Origin: Lepisosteus oculatus
Lineage: Eukaryota > Chordata > Actinopteri > Semionotiformes > Lepisosteidae
DNA length: 64,000 bases
Assembly (NCBI RefSeq): GCF_040954835.1
Contig: NC_090707.1
Span: forward strand, 18,742,570-18,806,569
Direction of reading: 5' to 3'
The position numbers were made by a program, and so were the translations under genes. Below are positions 41,801-56,800 of the stretch, in pieces. The notes under the pieces are model-generated. The model did no database searches. It was not told where the DNA came from and was given only the letters and a program-made list of their open reading frames with translations. Each line of letters opens with the position of its first letter. Position 1 is the stretch's first letter.

Positions 41801-44800
41801 TGTGAGGGGCAATATGAATATGTAAAAAATAAATGTATTCACTTAAACACAATATATAAATAACACCCGCAATTGATTCTGGAATTAGAAAATGGAGTGC
41901 AAATGCTTTAATATAATAAAATAATCTGAAAAATGTAGCGATTTTACAGTTAGAAGATTCACACTTGCTACATAAAGTCATCATAAGCAAGCATTTTACT
42001 AGTGCATGTATGAGGTTAACCAAAGTTTTTGTGTTCGCTTTTAATTATTTAAGATTTGTTGTTTTTATTCTCTGAATACTCAGTTCCCACCTTAGTACTA
42101 TGGCAGAATCAGACAGGAAGGCACCAACTGCAACATCTGTAGAAAACAGACAGTTAATAAATGTAATTAGTTTTAAGACATCAGTTTCCATTGGTGGTAC
42201 CCTCTATATGAAACTAACATTTAGTAATATTAAAGCAGTATTGTCTGTCTTTTTATCAGCAGAATGCCTCTTGTAATATTAGTCTCATTTGCCTTAATAT
42301 GAGGCAGTTAAGTCACTAATACTTAGAATATTTTTAACATGATCTCCTATTTCTCTTCCCCCAGACCTGTTAAACTGATATCCTTCATACCACTATGAAG
42401 CCTGTTTGGCCTGTTTACTGCTGCCATCATATTGGATGTGCTGTAAAAGAGGGGGTTAATTTTCCATTAAAAAAATGACAATGTATTTCACTAAAACACC
42501 TTATCTCTTTCATACATTTACCCTTGAAAAAACACAGACACAGATCTACACAATTGTGTCTTCCTTTTCCTTCCTTGTTATAAAGCAACATTATACCATC
42601 TAACAATTCTCCTCTGCTTCTACAAGCATGTTGTTTGTTTATGGCTGTTCCTTTTTCGTTAAAAAATTACAATGTTAAAATTACAAATACTCTGAGAAGT
42701 TGGAAATAAGGATTAGATCTGTCAGTGATGAAAGAACAATAAGTAAAAGCAAACCTTTTTATGTGATGGGAGTTTGCATAAACACCGAAGGAAGATGCTT
42801 AAAAGAGAAGGGCTTAATCTAATGTTTATGCAGCGGGACATGGTCTAGTGCTGTAGAGAGCCCAATGTAACAGTTTATAACACAACCTCAATATAACACA
42901 ACAATTGTCTTTTTACAGGTTAATTGTAAAAAAGAAAATCCTAGGAGATTTTGAAAATTGAATACATAAGAAATTTGGCCTGCTTCATAAGGAAACCATC
43001 TTCCCTCAGTCTGACAAGAGCTAGATTAGTGAAAAGTTTTATTAGCTACTGGTATCCTACCAACATTGGTATCAGTCAGTAATTCACTGCTGTTCCAAGC
43101 ATCATCTTACAATGTGCATGGTCAAATTTAGAGCTAAAAAAAATGTTACCTGGGTAACCATTTCCATCAACATCAATGCGTCCAGATACAGACTGGCCAA
43201 ACATCTTAAAGGCATTACCGATTATACTTCCTGTTATTTTCTAAAAAACAAAAAGGGTACAACAGGGAAAACGATAAATAATATTGTAAAGAAATGCAAG
43301 AAGTTGGGTGATCTGTATCACAATACAAGTTTTAAATGTGTAGCATTGTTTACATCACTAAGCTAAAGATTTCAAAAGTCAGATTTTACTCCTTCCCTCC
43401 CAAGAATTGCTTAAAACCATAAAAGATGCTTCTAATCACTGTAAAGAATGCTTCTGAACTGCTTTAGGAAATTACACCAATTCAGACATTCTCTCCTCAA
43501 GTCTGTTTTTCCTCTGTTGTCCAGAATCACCAATGTGTGAGAACAATGAACTCATTGTCACAGGATGGAGGAGACCATTTGACAGGAGGAGGAAATGCTG
43601 ACCTCACAATCTGATGCTCAGAAACTATAGGATCCTGTCAGTGTCAAGGCCTCCTCTGCTCAGCACAAAATCCAGCTGTAAACCTACTTGAGAGAAGGTC
43701 TGTGATATCCCTCTCTTCCTTCCATTGTAGATATAAATAGCTCCCTGAAGATCTTCTTCCTGCGGAGCTCCAATCGCCACATCTGCAAAAGGATTTTTTT
43801 TTATATTTTAAAAAAAGAAAAAATTAGCTATGGTCTCCATACACCCAACCCTTTCAGTTATATATCTGGAATGCTTGTGATTTTAAAAAGGCAAAGGAGC
43901 TTTCACATTAAGCATGTAGACATTCAATAAAATACTGTTTATATTATTGAATAATTAGCTTTCCTCATTGTGCTACCGTTGTTGTTGCTTTGGCTCCCAA
44001 GTTTTCTATCAAAAATATAAATTAATCTGTACTTAAGGCATTATTAGGATATATTCTGTCTAATCTGAACAGCAACATTAAAAATTTAAACAGAGCAGTC
44101 ACTACTTTCCGAATGGATCCAGTACGATAGTAAGCATCTACTATTAACATCCTTGTCATCCTGTCAAGAAATACTGTCAAGTTTTACTTTTTATTCTAAG
44201 TAATAGAACAGTATATCACACATTTATCTACAAGACTTGCTTCAAAGGACAGTTACACATACATAGAAATAACTACCACTATTTATTTATAAAACCTTAG
44301 TTAAAACTAAATAGTTAACAGTTTTAATTACTCAGATTATCATGTAATTTTGGTAACACAAACTTGCCTCTGTTGTAATTTAATGATGTCTATTGCATTA
44401 TAAAAATTGCTGCAATATGCTTAATGGTTTAAGACTATTATGAATTGTGTTAAAAATAATAAAAGAATTCAAATAGAAATCAAATTAATGGTAAAACTAA
44501 TACAGAACTAGTGTCAGAAATTATCTCTGTACATAACTTTTGAAAATGTTTTACTCTTCAAATCACATCAACAAATAATCTCAGTTCCAATACCACATTT
44601 TCTTAATAGACCAGTGTTTATAGATTGCATTATTGCTCAGGAATGTTTCATTCAACAAATACAGCACATAGCAATCAGAGAAATTCAAAAATGAGAAGTG
44701 AATAAGGCAAAATATTTCATTAGTTTACCTGGAAATCCATCATCATCAATATCTCCAAGATTGGTTATGGTTTCGCCAAACCTCGCAGAATACATATCAC

Positions 44801-47800
44801 TTCCTACTAATTCAAATTCCAATTCTTGCAGTTTAGCCTAGACACAGAGAAACATGGAAAAATGTCTTAGATGTTCTGTGACAGAAAAGTCAGCATAACT
44901 CAGTGTCCCTTAAATCTACACTTTACACGAGTTTCTTCTCAGCACAACAATGGTACACTAGCATTCTTGCTTTGCCATTCCTTTCCAGCTTTCATCTGAG
45001 TACTCAGTATCTCAGTATATTACATTTCAGTATATTACATCCTATGAATGCAAGTCACGCGTCAAAAAAACACACTGAATTGTCCAGTATTCACTGTACT
45101 GAAACATATTTTTCCAACTGTAAGAAGCGCTTCGAACTGAACAATAATATTTAAAGGATGATACACAAATTTTAATTGGGCCCATATGCTGAAATGTAAT
45201 GGCATTCGTGGGTGAGATCTTTATTGCAGAGAAAATATATACTTCTTGTTTAATAATCATGCACTATTGTTAAGTGAAAACCTTTTGCCAGAAGTAAGGA
45301 TATATTTTGCAACTGCTGGATTTTCAAAAATACCCAATAATCATTTCAAAGTATTTTAAAGGAGCTTATTTTTGCAATTTATGTTTTAGGCTGTTGTGTA
45401 TGTCTGTTAGTGTTTTGAATTTGTATACTGTACAAACATGGAATATTTAAAAACAAATTACAGTACAGAAACATGCTTAAAGTACTGCATTGCAGAAACT
45501 GTGTAGTTGATCATGTGAATCATTATTTCAGATTGTTGGAAGCCTGATTATCAGTTGCCAAATAAATCGATGACATACTATAAAGGGCATATTTGTGCAG
45601 TTATGTGTAATGAAGTATTTGGTATAAAAAGGCGGCTATGGGGACAATTTATTTGACTGTCTTAAAAAAAAAACTTACTTTGCCCAAATTCATATACACG
45701 TAAACACGCCCTTCCTCTCGAACAGTACTGTGCATTGGTGCACCAACAAGCAAGTCTGAGAGTCCATCTGAATTGAGGTCAACAGCACAGACGGAAGCTC
45801 CAAAATAAGATCCAAGCTGCAAAACAGGAAAATGCATTCACTCCCATCAAATGTTATTTGAATGAAATCATTAGCTTAACAAGGAAATGGTTATGTACAG
45901 TAATAGTCTCTTACCATCTTGCCGCTTAATTCAAAGATAATTTCCAAAGTACTTGTCGATCCAAAACTTAATATGTATGCCTGGAACAGAACAAATGACA
46001 AAGTCTGTAGTTCCGATTCACATCACGCTTTCCAGAACATGTTAATAGGTTGGAGAAATGCAAACCAAATATCACTAATTCATCAGTATTTGTGCAAACC
46101 AAGATCATGCTTCATGATTCACAGATTCACTTTCATTCATAGAAAGTGCTTTTTTTCCCAAAGCACATCAAAATCAGAAGTATTCTGCCTTTGCAGTAGA
46201 AAAAGCAAGAAGGCTACTGTAGATCAGATTGGAAAGCTATGTAGTGTTCATCACTTCAAAGAAATGCACCTCCTGCCAACTGTCATAAATACTTTTCAAA
46301 AGAGAAAATGAGAAAATTGTGGTTAGGGTGGAATATTCAGTTAATTAGAAAGTTAAGATTACTTTCCTCTTATGTGGTATTTCAAAATCCAGTCCTTGAG
46401 ACTCATAATATGAGTGGCTTTTTCTTCTCCTTTGGCATCTTAATTATACGTTTTAACTAATTATATACTTAATTGGTAAGCATTGCTATTAATGATCAGT
46501 TTGCTATAAGTGATCATTTAAAGTATGCACATACAGTACATAGAGATCTGCCGAATCTCGTCATCTGAAATTAAGCCTTAGTCAATCTGCATTGACCTTT
46601 TGAAAGGTATCAGTGCTTCCAGAATGGCAAACTCCGTCTTTGTGTGACAAAGTGTTTTCTAGCATGAGTGCTCGTAGCACAGTAGTGCTTACATGCTTTT
46701 GAGTTCTGGGTTTAATTCTAGACTGGGGTGCTGTCTAGTGGAGTCTGCAGGTTACTGTGTGTTTTCTCCAGGTACTCTTGTTCCGTTTCATCAAAGACAT
46801 CTCTTATAGACATGTTTGCTAAGTTAACTGGCAAACCAATTGGTGTCTGTGTAAACTGCTAAGCTGTCCTGGTTGTAGTACTACTTTTCACCCAATACTT
46901 TCAAACTAGGTTCCAGGTTGACATGAATGTCAACAGGAATAGGACACTTTCTGAAGGACAGTATACTGTAAATGCAGAATTTGCTTTTAGAAGATTTCCA
47001 TTGATGTTCATGCATTCTGCTATAATTAGCTCCACCCCATAGTCAACATTTAATGAAACTTGTTGTTCATGCTGTGCTTATGTTCTACAATTCATGAGTG
47101 ACTATGGTGGTTCTCTTGACTTTTAATAATAAAAATACTATGACTGTGTTCTGTCTCTCAGATGCAATCTAAAAAAACATCTCCACAGTTTTAACATTAC
47201 TACTCTCATAAAACTTTGTCTTGTATCATTTTATTTGCCTATTTAGCACATGTCCTGAATGCTGAATAAATGTAACAATTGTTTTATGGAATTCAGTTAT
47301 TTATTTCCAATATGACTTTCCTATGTGCAAGTGCTGTCATCATTACAGTGTAATATTACGAGATTATTTTAATTGAGACACAATCCAACATGTAATTATG
47401 ATGTTTTTTCTCCAGTTCCATTGTGGGTAAGAATAAATCTGTCAGACACTGCATCTCACTTAACATTTACTGTATCTGCCTGTTTCAGCATCATACTGTG
47501 AGCATCTCTTATTGCCTTTCTTGAATATCAGGACCAGGCTTATTATATTCATATTCATATTATGAGAAAGTTTATCTACTTTCCATTTAGATTGTATACT
47601 AGAAATAGCAACAATCCCTCTCAGCAAAACTCTTACTCTCTCCATAATATTAGTGCAATAAAGACAGCATTCCAGTTTGTGTCTACTGATGGTTGTTAGA
47701 TTTAAGACTAGTAGATAATTCTAAAATTTTCAGTTCCTTTCAATACAAGTCATGTTTTAATAGTAGCTTAAGCAAAAGGCTAAACTGTAGCATGTTCTCC

Positions 47801-50800
47801 CCTACTGTACAGTACATCTAACCAAAATGAAGAATGAAAATAATTCAGTGTGGTAAATACTATTGAAGTTCTGTATTTTATTACTTTTTTCTAGGTCTCA
47901 TAAATGAAGATAACTGTCCAATCTGTCAATGTTCTTATCTTTGTATGTTCAGTAAGTCTATGTTAAGATTTTGGAAAAGATCCAGCAAAACTAGAAAGGA
48001 CAGATTGCTTTGATTGTTTGCAACTAATCTTTCAATTAAGATTTTTAATAAGGTGGGATTGAGTGGTGGAAAGGTTTCTCCCAAGAAACTTCAGATGTGG
48101 CATTAAGGAGGCATGTATAGAGTCTGATACAACAAATATAAGCACCGTGAGGATCAAATTCAGCTAAATTTGTAGATTTAACAATGGCATCATGACACTT
48201 CATCTGTGTTTGTGATAATCCTTCTAAAATGACTTACAGTATACTCATTAATTAAACTTTGCTGTTTGAAAGATCACTACACTAGAAGAATCACCGACAA
48301 AAAAAGTCAGTTAATTCGCTAAATTAAATCCAGACACACCCAAGACTATACTACATAAATAAAGCTCTACCAAAAAAGCTTTTGAACAAACTAAATAGAA
48401 GTGATATCCATCTTATTTACCCATTTCTAAAATTTGGTACTGTTATAGTCAGCATTGGCATTGCACCAGTTATATTAAATGTATATAGTACCTTCTCCCC
48501 TAGCCAGCAGCCATATCACCCTGCAACTCACAACTGGCAACCCACTGAAGCTAAGCAGGTGTGAGCCTGGTCAGTACCTGGATGGGAGACCTCCTGGGAA
48601 AAACTAAGGTTGCTGCTAGAAGAGGTGTTAGTGGGGCCAGCAGGGGATGCTCACCCTGTAGTCCAGGTGGGTCCTAATGCCCCAGGACACTATACTGTAA
48701 ATAAGTGCCGTCCTTCAGATGAGATGTAAAACTGAGGTCCTGACTCTCTGTGGTCATTAAAAATCCCAGGGTGTTTCTCGAAAAGATTAGAGGTGTAACC
48801 CTGGTGTCCTGGCCAAAATTTCCCATGCCTCCTAATAATCCCTCTCTATGAATTAGCTACATTACTTTGTTCCCCCCCACTCCGACAGCAGGCAGAATGA
48901 CGCGCCGGTTGGAGTATTTCTCGGTCACAGTTAAAGGCAACGTCAGCTCAAAGATTTGGTTCAAACCACCAAATGGAGACTGGTGTACCGACAAGCAGAC
49001 CCTGTTGATGCAGGATTAACGCTAGGAAAGAGAGAGAGTACCTTTTCCCTTAATTTGAACTAAGGATATCCACCTTTCCTATGTTATCTAGATCACTATT
49101 ACTGCTTGATGAAATCTTCTCTGGTTGTATACAGAAATAAATAAATATTCATTATATGCAACTGTATACTTTATTTCGATCATGCAATGTGAATGTAAAA
49201 AAAATACATTGCGATGACAGAAAACATCCTCCATTGACTAAACCACCATTGACTAAAGAACTGTATGTACTGTATCAGCTGTTTTGATATTAGAATTCAC
49301 AAATTCTTTTGTCATGCATCAGCAGTACAATGGTGATGAAACTGAATAAACTTTATTTCCACTCAGGCCTTGGAATTTCTATAACAAACCAAAGAGTTAG
49401 ACTGAATGTTTGAAAACAGCCTCTAACTCAATGCCAACGCAAGTACTCTATTCCCTCTGTTGGCACCATTAGTTATGTTAAAATGTTTATGTACTATAAA
49501 AGTTTTGGTTATACTTTTCCAAACTACAGCATACAGCAGATTTGTTATTAAGGAAGCTTGGTCTGTCTGATAGGATATTGCAGGGAATACTAAATACTAA
49601 AAATAATCTATATGAGTATGGCATTGGAGGAATATCACCAAAGAGTAGACAACAATGTTTAGTAGCATGGTGGTTCATAGCGGCACTGGGGTGTTACAGA
49701 ATCCTTTAAGAGAGAAGAATGGTTTCACATCCTATATTTATTCATATTTCTCCTAATTCATAATTTCCTGTTTTTCTGCTGTTGGTAAAACCTTAATCTA
49801 CAATAAAGGAAATATGGATAAGAATTAATTCTTACTTTACCAGTCTGCCCATGCTGGGGAGCCCCTCCCACAAATTCAGTGGAATCTGGATGGCTAAAAT
49901 GGCCAGCACCTACTGAATAGCCTTTCAGAGAGGAAATGAAGAAAACAGAGATGTGAAAACCTGTTTCTTAATTTAGACTGTCACACATATTCCAGCCTTA
50001 GTTAACTGATGTCATTTTTTCATCAGCATAACAGCTACACTATATATTGTATTTGGTGTGAAAATGTTAACAGGCACCATATTTAACAGTTTCCTTATAA
50101 ATTAGATACGACACAGTGGTAGATTGAGTATTTGTATTCAAAGACCAAGAAAAGGTTCACCTATTTCTGTTGTCCAATAATTCTAATTTACTGTTCCTTT
50201 GCAAATAAGAAATATCTAGCCAGATTCAGATATTAGTACCCATTTATGAAAAACCCATAACCAGAAGATTGCCAATTTAGTCCCATTATTGCTGACCTTA
50301 AAAGCAGAACAAATAGGGTTTTTGTGTATGCACTTCAGTCAGTATTATCAAAACAATATAATCATGCTGTATTTTCACAAATCACAAAAACAAAACATGC
50401 ACCTGCATAACTTCCTGTTATTAACGTATGTGCAGATAGAAGGACTCAAGCACAGCTTTTACATTTCCTTTACAGACTTTATAATCACTACACCAAACTT
50501 TACATTCTGCTGTTTCCATAATAAAGGACTCTTGGCACATTTAGATTTAGGATAAAAGCTATTTTAAAACAGCAGAACTGGCTTAATGTATGTAAGCAAA
50601 ACAACTTGGACTTCCAGCTAATATAAAAAAGGCTTTATCCTTCCTATTCTCTCAAACTTGTTTTAAATAAAAGGCACAGTCCAAAAGAAATTGATTAATG
50701 ACATGGATAAAGCAGAAAATTACTTTAAGTGTGGCATTTAAAAAAATGTAGAAAGATAAAAAGTATATACAAATAATAGACTTTTATTGTATTAGTATGT

Positions 50801-53800
50801 TAAAATATTGTCAGATAGAGTTTGGCAAAGCCAATTTTAAATCTTTACATAATTCTACTGATACATTTTAATGTACTGATTTTAACAATTGAATCCTTGG
50901 ATAGAAAAGATGGCTTTTCCACCATCTTAAAAGTTAGTACAACAAACTACAGCAGACTAGCATTCTTCTGTCTCATCACTCAGCACTCTTGCTATTTTTA
51001 GAGTGAAACTTCACCCACAAAACTACAATGTACTGTACATTTAAATTAAAAATTAAAGAACAGAAAAGACATATTACAAAACTATTTGTAACTTTTAAAA
51101 TGTGTAATCTACCAGACAATATAATAACATGCTACTAAATGTGCTGTAGGATGGCATTTATTTAAATGAGTTTACTATAAATCATAAGAACGGCAAATAA
51201 CACTAAAACATGGGCACTGCAATTTATAATCTCTGAAAATGTAAAATGCTATTTAATTAAAACTGAGGTCAGAAATGATCCCAGTTTACTTTTTCAAGAG
51301 AAACTACAACCTTTTAACATACTGATTAAGCCATCATTCAGCATGAAGTGTCAATAATTAATCTAAAACTGTGCTTTGGAAACCAAACATTAATAAATGT
51401 AAATCAGCTGACATTCTGTTCTGAAAAGTAAGCCTTATTCCTCACAAGACCTAAAATCTTCACTTTCCTCTGGCATGATGTTAAAATTTAGGAAATGAAA
51501 AAGCCAAAGGTGATACATTTGTTTTCTGTATTTCCATGGTACAGAATGGTATAAATGGTACAAATAATTCTAGTTTAAAAAAAGAAAAGAAAATGTCCTA
51601 GATACTTTTTTAAGAGATGATGCATATGTAAAGATGTTTCACTTATTATGCAGGTTTCAAAGTATCTTACCTAAATAGCTTCCAAAAAGGACATGGTTTT
51701 CATTATCAACATATGCCCATAAAGAACGGCTTGACATATTATAAACTAAAACAGATCCAGTCCAGTAAAACGTTCCAGGAGCTCCCATTATAATCAAATC
51801 CTGCAATACAAACACTGGTGTTAAAATACCATAAAGCAGCATGTGTATATTCACTTATAGCGGTTTTATTCCATGTTCCCTTAATAAAGAACCAAGCAGA
51901 GAAAAAAAAACTGGGCACCTTTGTCAGATAATTAGATATTCCAGCTTGACAGGAACCATAGCTTTCACCAAATTTCCGCTGATGATCTAAAAAAATAAAT
52001 ATAAAATATTCTGCATTTTCTTTCAATAGTTTCAGTAAAGATATTGAGCAAATAGCAAACACAACCCATTTAAAACACTATGTATGATGTAACACATCTG
52101 TTTCAAAATCTATGAATTAAAAGATAGAAGCACAGACTCTTCATTTCAGCAATTATTACCCATTTAAGATGCATTCTGCTCCCTTCCCAGCATTCTAAGG
52201 CCTTCTAAAACCATATTAATTTATATGCTTGAGTTGTGTCACATCTTGTTTCAACTGCCCATGAGGTATTGAATAATATAATAAGGTATTGTGTATTTTA
52301 GACAAAAGGCATTTTACCACTTCGCAACTAAATTTATAACCCTGAGCTGCAGAAAAGTAAAGCAAAACTTAAAAGAAAAATTGCTTGTAGCTAAGAACCT
52401 TCATCATGAACAGCTCTCAGGTTTTTCCTTTTTTCACTTGTAAAAAAAAAACTGTTTCCTCTGTTACATTGTTGTAACTTAATGCAAAAAAAAACCATTA
52501 CCACTCAGTTAACTAAAGGTGTTGGGCTTATCCAGACTGGATTTGATTATACTTTACATGAAAAGATCAATGGTATTACCTGTCTGTCGGACAAGAAAAA
52601 TCTGACTACATGTGGTCATATGTGGTCCGCCAAAATTCTTAGTAATGTGTGCTCTTGAAACTCTTTAACGCACCCACACCACCATAAACCATCCTTTCTC
52701 TCAGTCCTTTTTACAGTTACCATGAAAATTTCAGTGAAGATGCAATTGCCTTTTGTGACCGTTTTCATATTTTTATTACAGTTAATCCCTTTAAAAGCAA
52801 TACAATTTGCAAGAGATTAAAACTCGTATAAAGTCCCTTTCACATACTTCTCCTGTATTTATTACATAAGATATCTTAACATGTTTCCAATGCCTATTTT
52901 CCTAAGTTTTCTTAGTACTGTAGGATCATAACCACTGCATTGGCCAAAAGTCTACTGCACTATAACAGACATTCTCTAAGTGTATTCATTTCATAAGCCC
53001 TCCGAAAGTATTGTGACAGCTAAGTCAAAACTTAAATTTTTGCTTTGAAGTCAAGAAGTATACTGTATATTTGTTAGATTAATATGAATGAAAAGTACAA
53101 TTTTTGAGGGAATATTTCCATGCATACATTTGATCATATCAGAACATGTTAAACCAGTGATTTCCAGAGACCATCCATACTGTCACATTTTCTTTTTCAG
53201 AGTTTAGAGGTCCGGATTTGGTTGTGTATCACTTTGACACAATCACTGCATACGGTCTGTGACCCACTGAGCTAACCAAACTCTTTTTAGAATCATTTGA
53301 TGTGAGATGCTTTCACAAGCCTTTGCTATAGCCACTTCAAGATATTGTCTATTCTTGGGTTTTCTGACTTCACTTTTTTCTTCAACATATAAAATGCATC
53401 TACAATTGAATTTAAATCTGGAAATTGACCTAGCCAGTCAAAGATTTTCCATGTTTTTTTTCTTATGATGAACTCTTTGGTAGCATTGCCTGGTTTTTAG
53501 TCATTGTCTTGCTCCATGATGATGCAATGACCAACACGGAAGCATTTTCTTTGACATAAGCAGACAAAATGTATCTGAAATCAGAAATGTACATTCTACT
53601 GCCAACAATCATCACATCATCAATAAAGACAAGTGAGTCTATTGTAGAGGCAGCCAGAAATGCCCAGTTTGCACACATGTGAGACCATGCATACTCATTA
53701 GGCTGTTTTACTGTGACACTCTTTGGAAGTGCAAGACATGTTCAGATTGCTTATTAGACAACAATAAGCAATGTATCTGTTTGACCCTAATAATATGTAA

Positions 53801-56800
53801 GGTTGTGATATACCAGTAGAACAATATAAAGCCTATATCACAATTTTGTGCACCAGGTTACCTCCAGGGTTTGAAATAGCAAACGTATTGACAACACAAG
53901 GGAGACATTAAAATGTTCACATGCCTGAGAATCTGCATGTTCAAAGGTAATGTGCAGACAAGTTTGTTGATTCATTAATCATTACTCTCAGTGAAACAGA
54001 AAAAGAATACCTCAACTGAATATTAATTGTGGGGATGTTGTAATCTAAAGTTGCCAAAGCAAAAAAGTGTCCATTTAACCACCTGACTTCAGCAGAGATA
54101 CAGAAAGACAGGAAATGTCAGGCAAAGCACACAGAGGAAAAAAGGAACTTTTGGTAGTGGTAAGGTAGTTGTTTAAAAGGTCAGTAATGTCAGCTTTAGG
54201 AGTTGACGATGGAGATCTTAATGTACAGTGGTAGTTTCACCATAATTTGAGATCTATGCTCCACCCATTGTTACACCAATTCTGTAATTTTAATTTCAAT
54301 ATGATAAGTGTCCCCTCAATGCAAGTATCACCAAAGAGTTTCTATACAGTATCCATCTGGGATTAATAATGTCATGCATTACCCCGTTGTACTGCATATC
54401 TACAGTATAACAACACAATGGAGAAATGTGAGTGGTACAGTATATGACTTCAATGTGTCATGTGATCTACAATATACAGTACTACGGTACATGTAACAAA
54501 CTTTCTTGTGAGAAGCATGTTTACAAATGATGAAATGATGCCATGACCAAAATCCCTAGAATACTCCTTTAATTTTTATAGCTTTATATTGTCTAAAGTT
54601 TACTTTTCATCTTGGACAGCTTTTCTGAACTGAAAAACTGAGTTTAAGGCTGTAAAAAAGACTTTTCTGTTTATGTCTCATTTAAAAGCTTTACCTCAAG
54701 TTTAAATCCTGCTCCACTGCATTTTTCATACTGTTTAACAAGAGTTTTTACTGTATATGTATACAAAGACAAAGAATTATATCTGACCTTTGTAGCAGGG
54801 AGTCAATGTCTGTTGGAAAGTTAAATCAGGGCTTATTTTGTAGCAAATACCATGAGGCAACTTATGCTGATTTTCTTTATGCATATAAAATACATTTTTC
54901 CACCTATGTCCACAAGCCTGCAGAGAAAACAGACAGATTCAATTATTTTTAATAAAGAACACATCATATATACAATATATAGTATAGCAAACATTTAAGA
55001 TATCCGTTTATTATAAAATTTCATTTTTTCCATTCTAAAGCATTAATGTAATGGTTCCTCACTATATGTTTTTGAATGGTTGATCATTGCAAAAGAATAA
55101 AAAGCTAAATTACCACCTAGAGTAATAGACTTTAACTCACTAATAATGCTATAGATTAAAGACATTTATTTTCAAACTTCTTTTTAAGAACAAAATTCTT
55201 AAACAGAGATTAAGGATGAAAACAAAGAAAGATAACACAGGTGTGGAAAGATAGCCTTTTTTGGTATTTGAGTTAAAATTTAAAGCCTTCATATAAATCA
55301 TCCATTAATTTTCTAACCACTTTATCCAATTCAGGTTAGAGGGGAAAACAGAGCCAATCCTGGCAAGTAATAACTACATGGATACACTGTGTCATTAGTG
55401 GACATAGTGGATAGGATACCAGTCCATTGCAGGGCACACACAGATACAAATATAAATATGCATACACTCACACTAGGGCCAGTTTTTCCATAGGCCAATT
55501 AATCAACCAATGTACTGTGAGAGGACACTAAAGCATCCAGAAGAAACTCACATGAGCATGGGTGAACATACAACCTCAACAGATAGCCAAGTCAGGAATT
55601 GAACCCAGGGTCTCAGCTATGTGAAGGAGCAATGCTATAACCCCTGTGTCATTGTATTGCCCCATATAACTCATACTCCATTATTCTAAAGAGTGGATGA
55701 AGCTTCCCCCAATGAAATATCATGGTGTTTTACATACCACAATATATCCCTCTTCAGATTGTCTGGATAAGCTAACACCAAGCCATTGATTATCTTTTTC
55801 AGCTAGGCAATGCCTTCCACAAGAATTGTCTTCTTCAATACCTGAAACACAAGTTAAACATGTCATTTCATTTGCCAAACCGCTTTATACCATACGGTGT
55901 CACAGGAAGCCAGAGCCTACCCAGCAAGCAACGAGCACAATGGAAGGGTACACCCTGGACAGGGCGCCAGTCCATCACAGGGCAAGTGCAAGCCAATCAT
56001 ACATGGGGACAATTTGGAGGCCATGGTAAAGGCCGAGGGGAGAATTTTGCCTGGACACTGGGATAACTCCCTACTCTTATCGAGAAATGCCCAGGGATCT
56101 TAATGACCACTGAGTCAGGACCTCAGTTTAACGTCTCATCCAAAAGACGGCACCCAATACAGTAGTGTGGGGCACTATACTGGGGCATTAGGACCACACT
56201 TGACTGCAGGGTAGGCGCCCCCCCCCACTGGTCCCACTAACACCACTTCCAGTAGCAACCATAGCTTCCCAGGAGGTCTCCCATCCAGGTACTGACCAGG
56301 CTCAATCCTGCTTAACTTCAGTAGGTAGCCAGGTTGAGAGCTCCAGGGTGATATACCTGCTAGCCAAGATAAACATACTGTATGTACACTAGATTCAGAG
56401 TTATGTGTCCAATAACATATTTTATCAATTAAGCAGAACTGTGCGGTGCTAAAAAACCTCATTAAACCCTTCTGAAATCTGAAATGCAGACTTAAAATAT
56501 TTAGCACTTAAAAGAGACTTGCATTGCTAATTTCACTTTTACTTGTTATTTATGGCTCAGGGGCAACTAAAGGTCTCAAGGCTGAAACATATTGGCAGGG
56601 GTCACAGAGAATTTCCTGTAAAAAAGGGGAAGTTAATTCTCTGGGTGTATTTCAGTCAAGAAAAACACCTTGTAAGTGCAATGCATTCAATTCCTTTTCT
56701 TTTGGCCTAACCATGTGTTATCTCAGAACATCCAACACAGTCACCCTACAATCTACTGAAGAGGCAGAGGGAGATGATAGGTGGCTCACCAAATGAGCAC

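Noticed and set aside
49841..49921. Alternative donor of ITGA4 exon 7 after 49841
   Set aside because: It leaves out Gly-Lys conserved in the family and puts exon 8 out of frame.
53463..53678. 71-codon open frame as a gene
   Set aside because: It is a shifted frame of the Tc1 transposase remnant.
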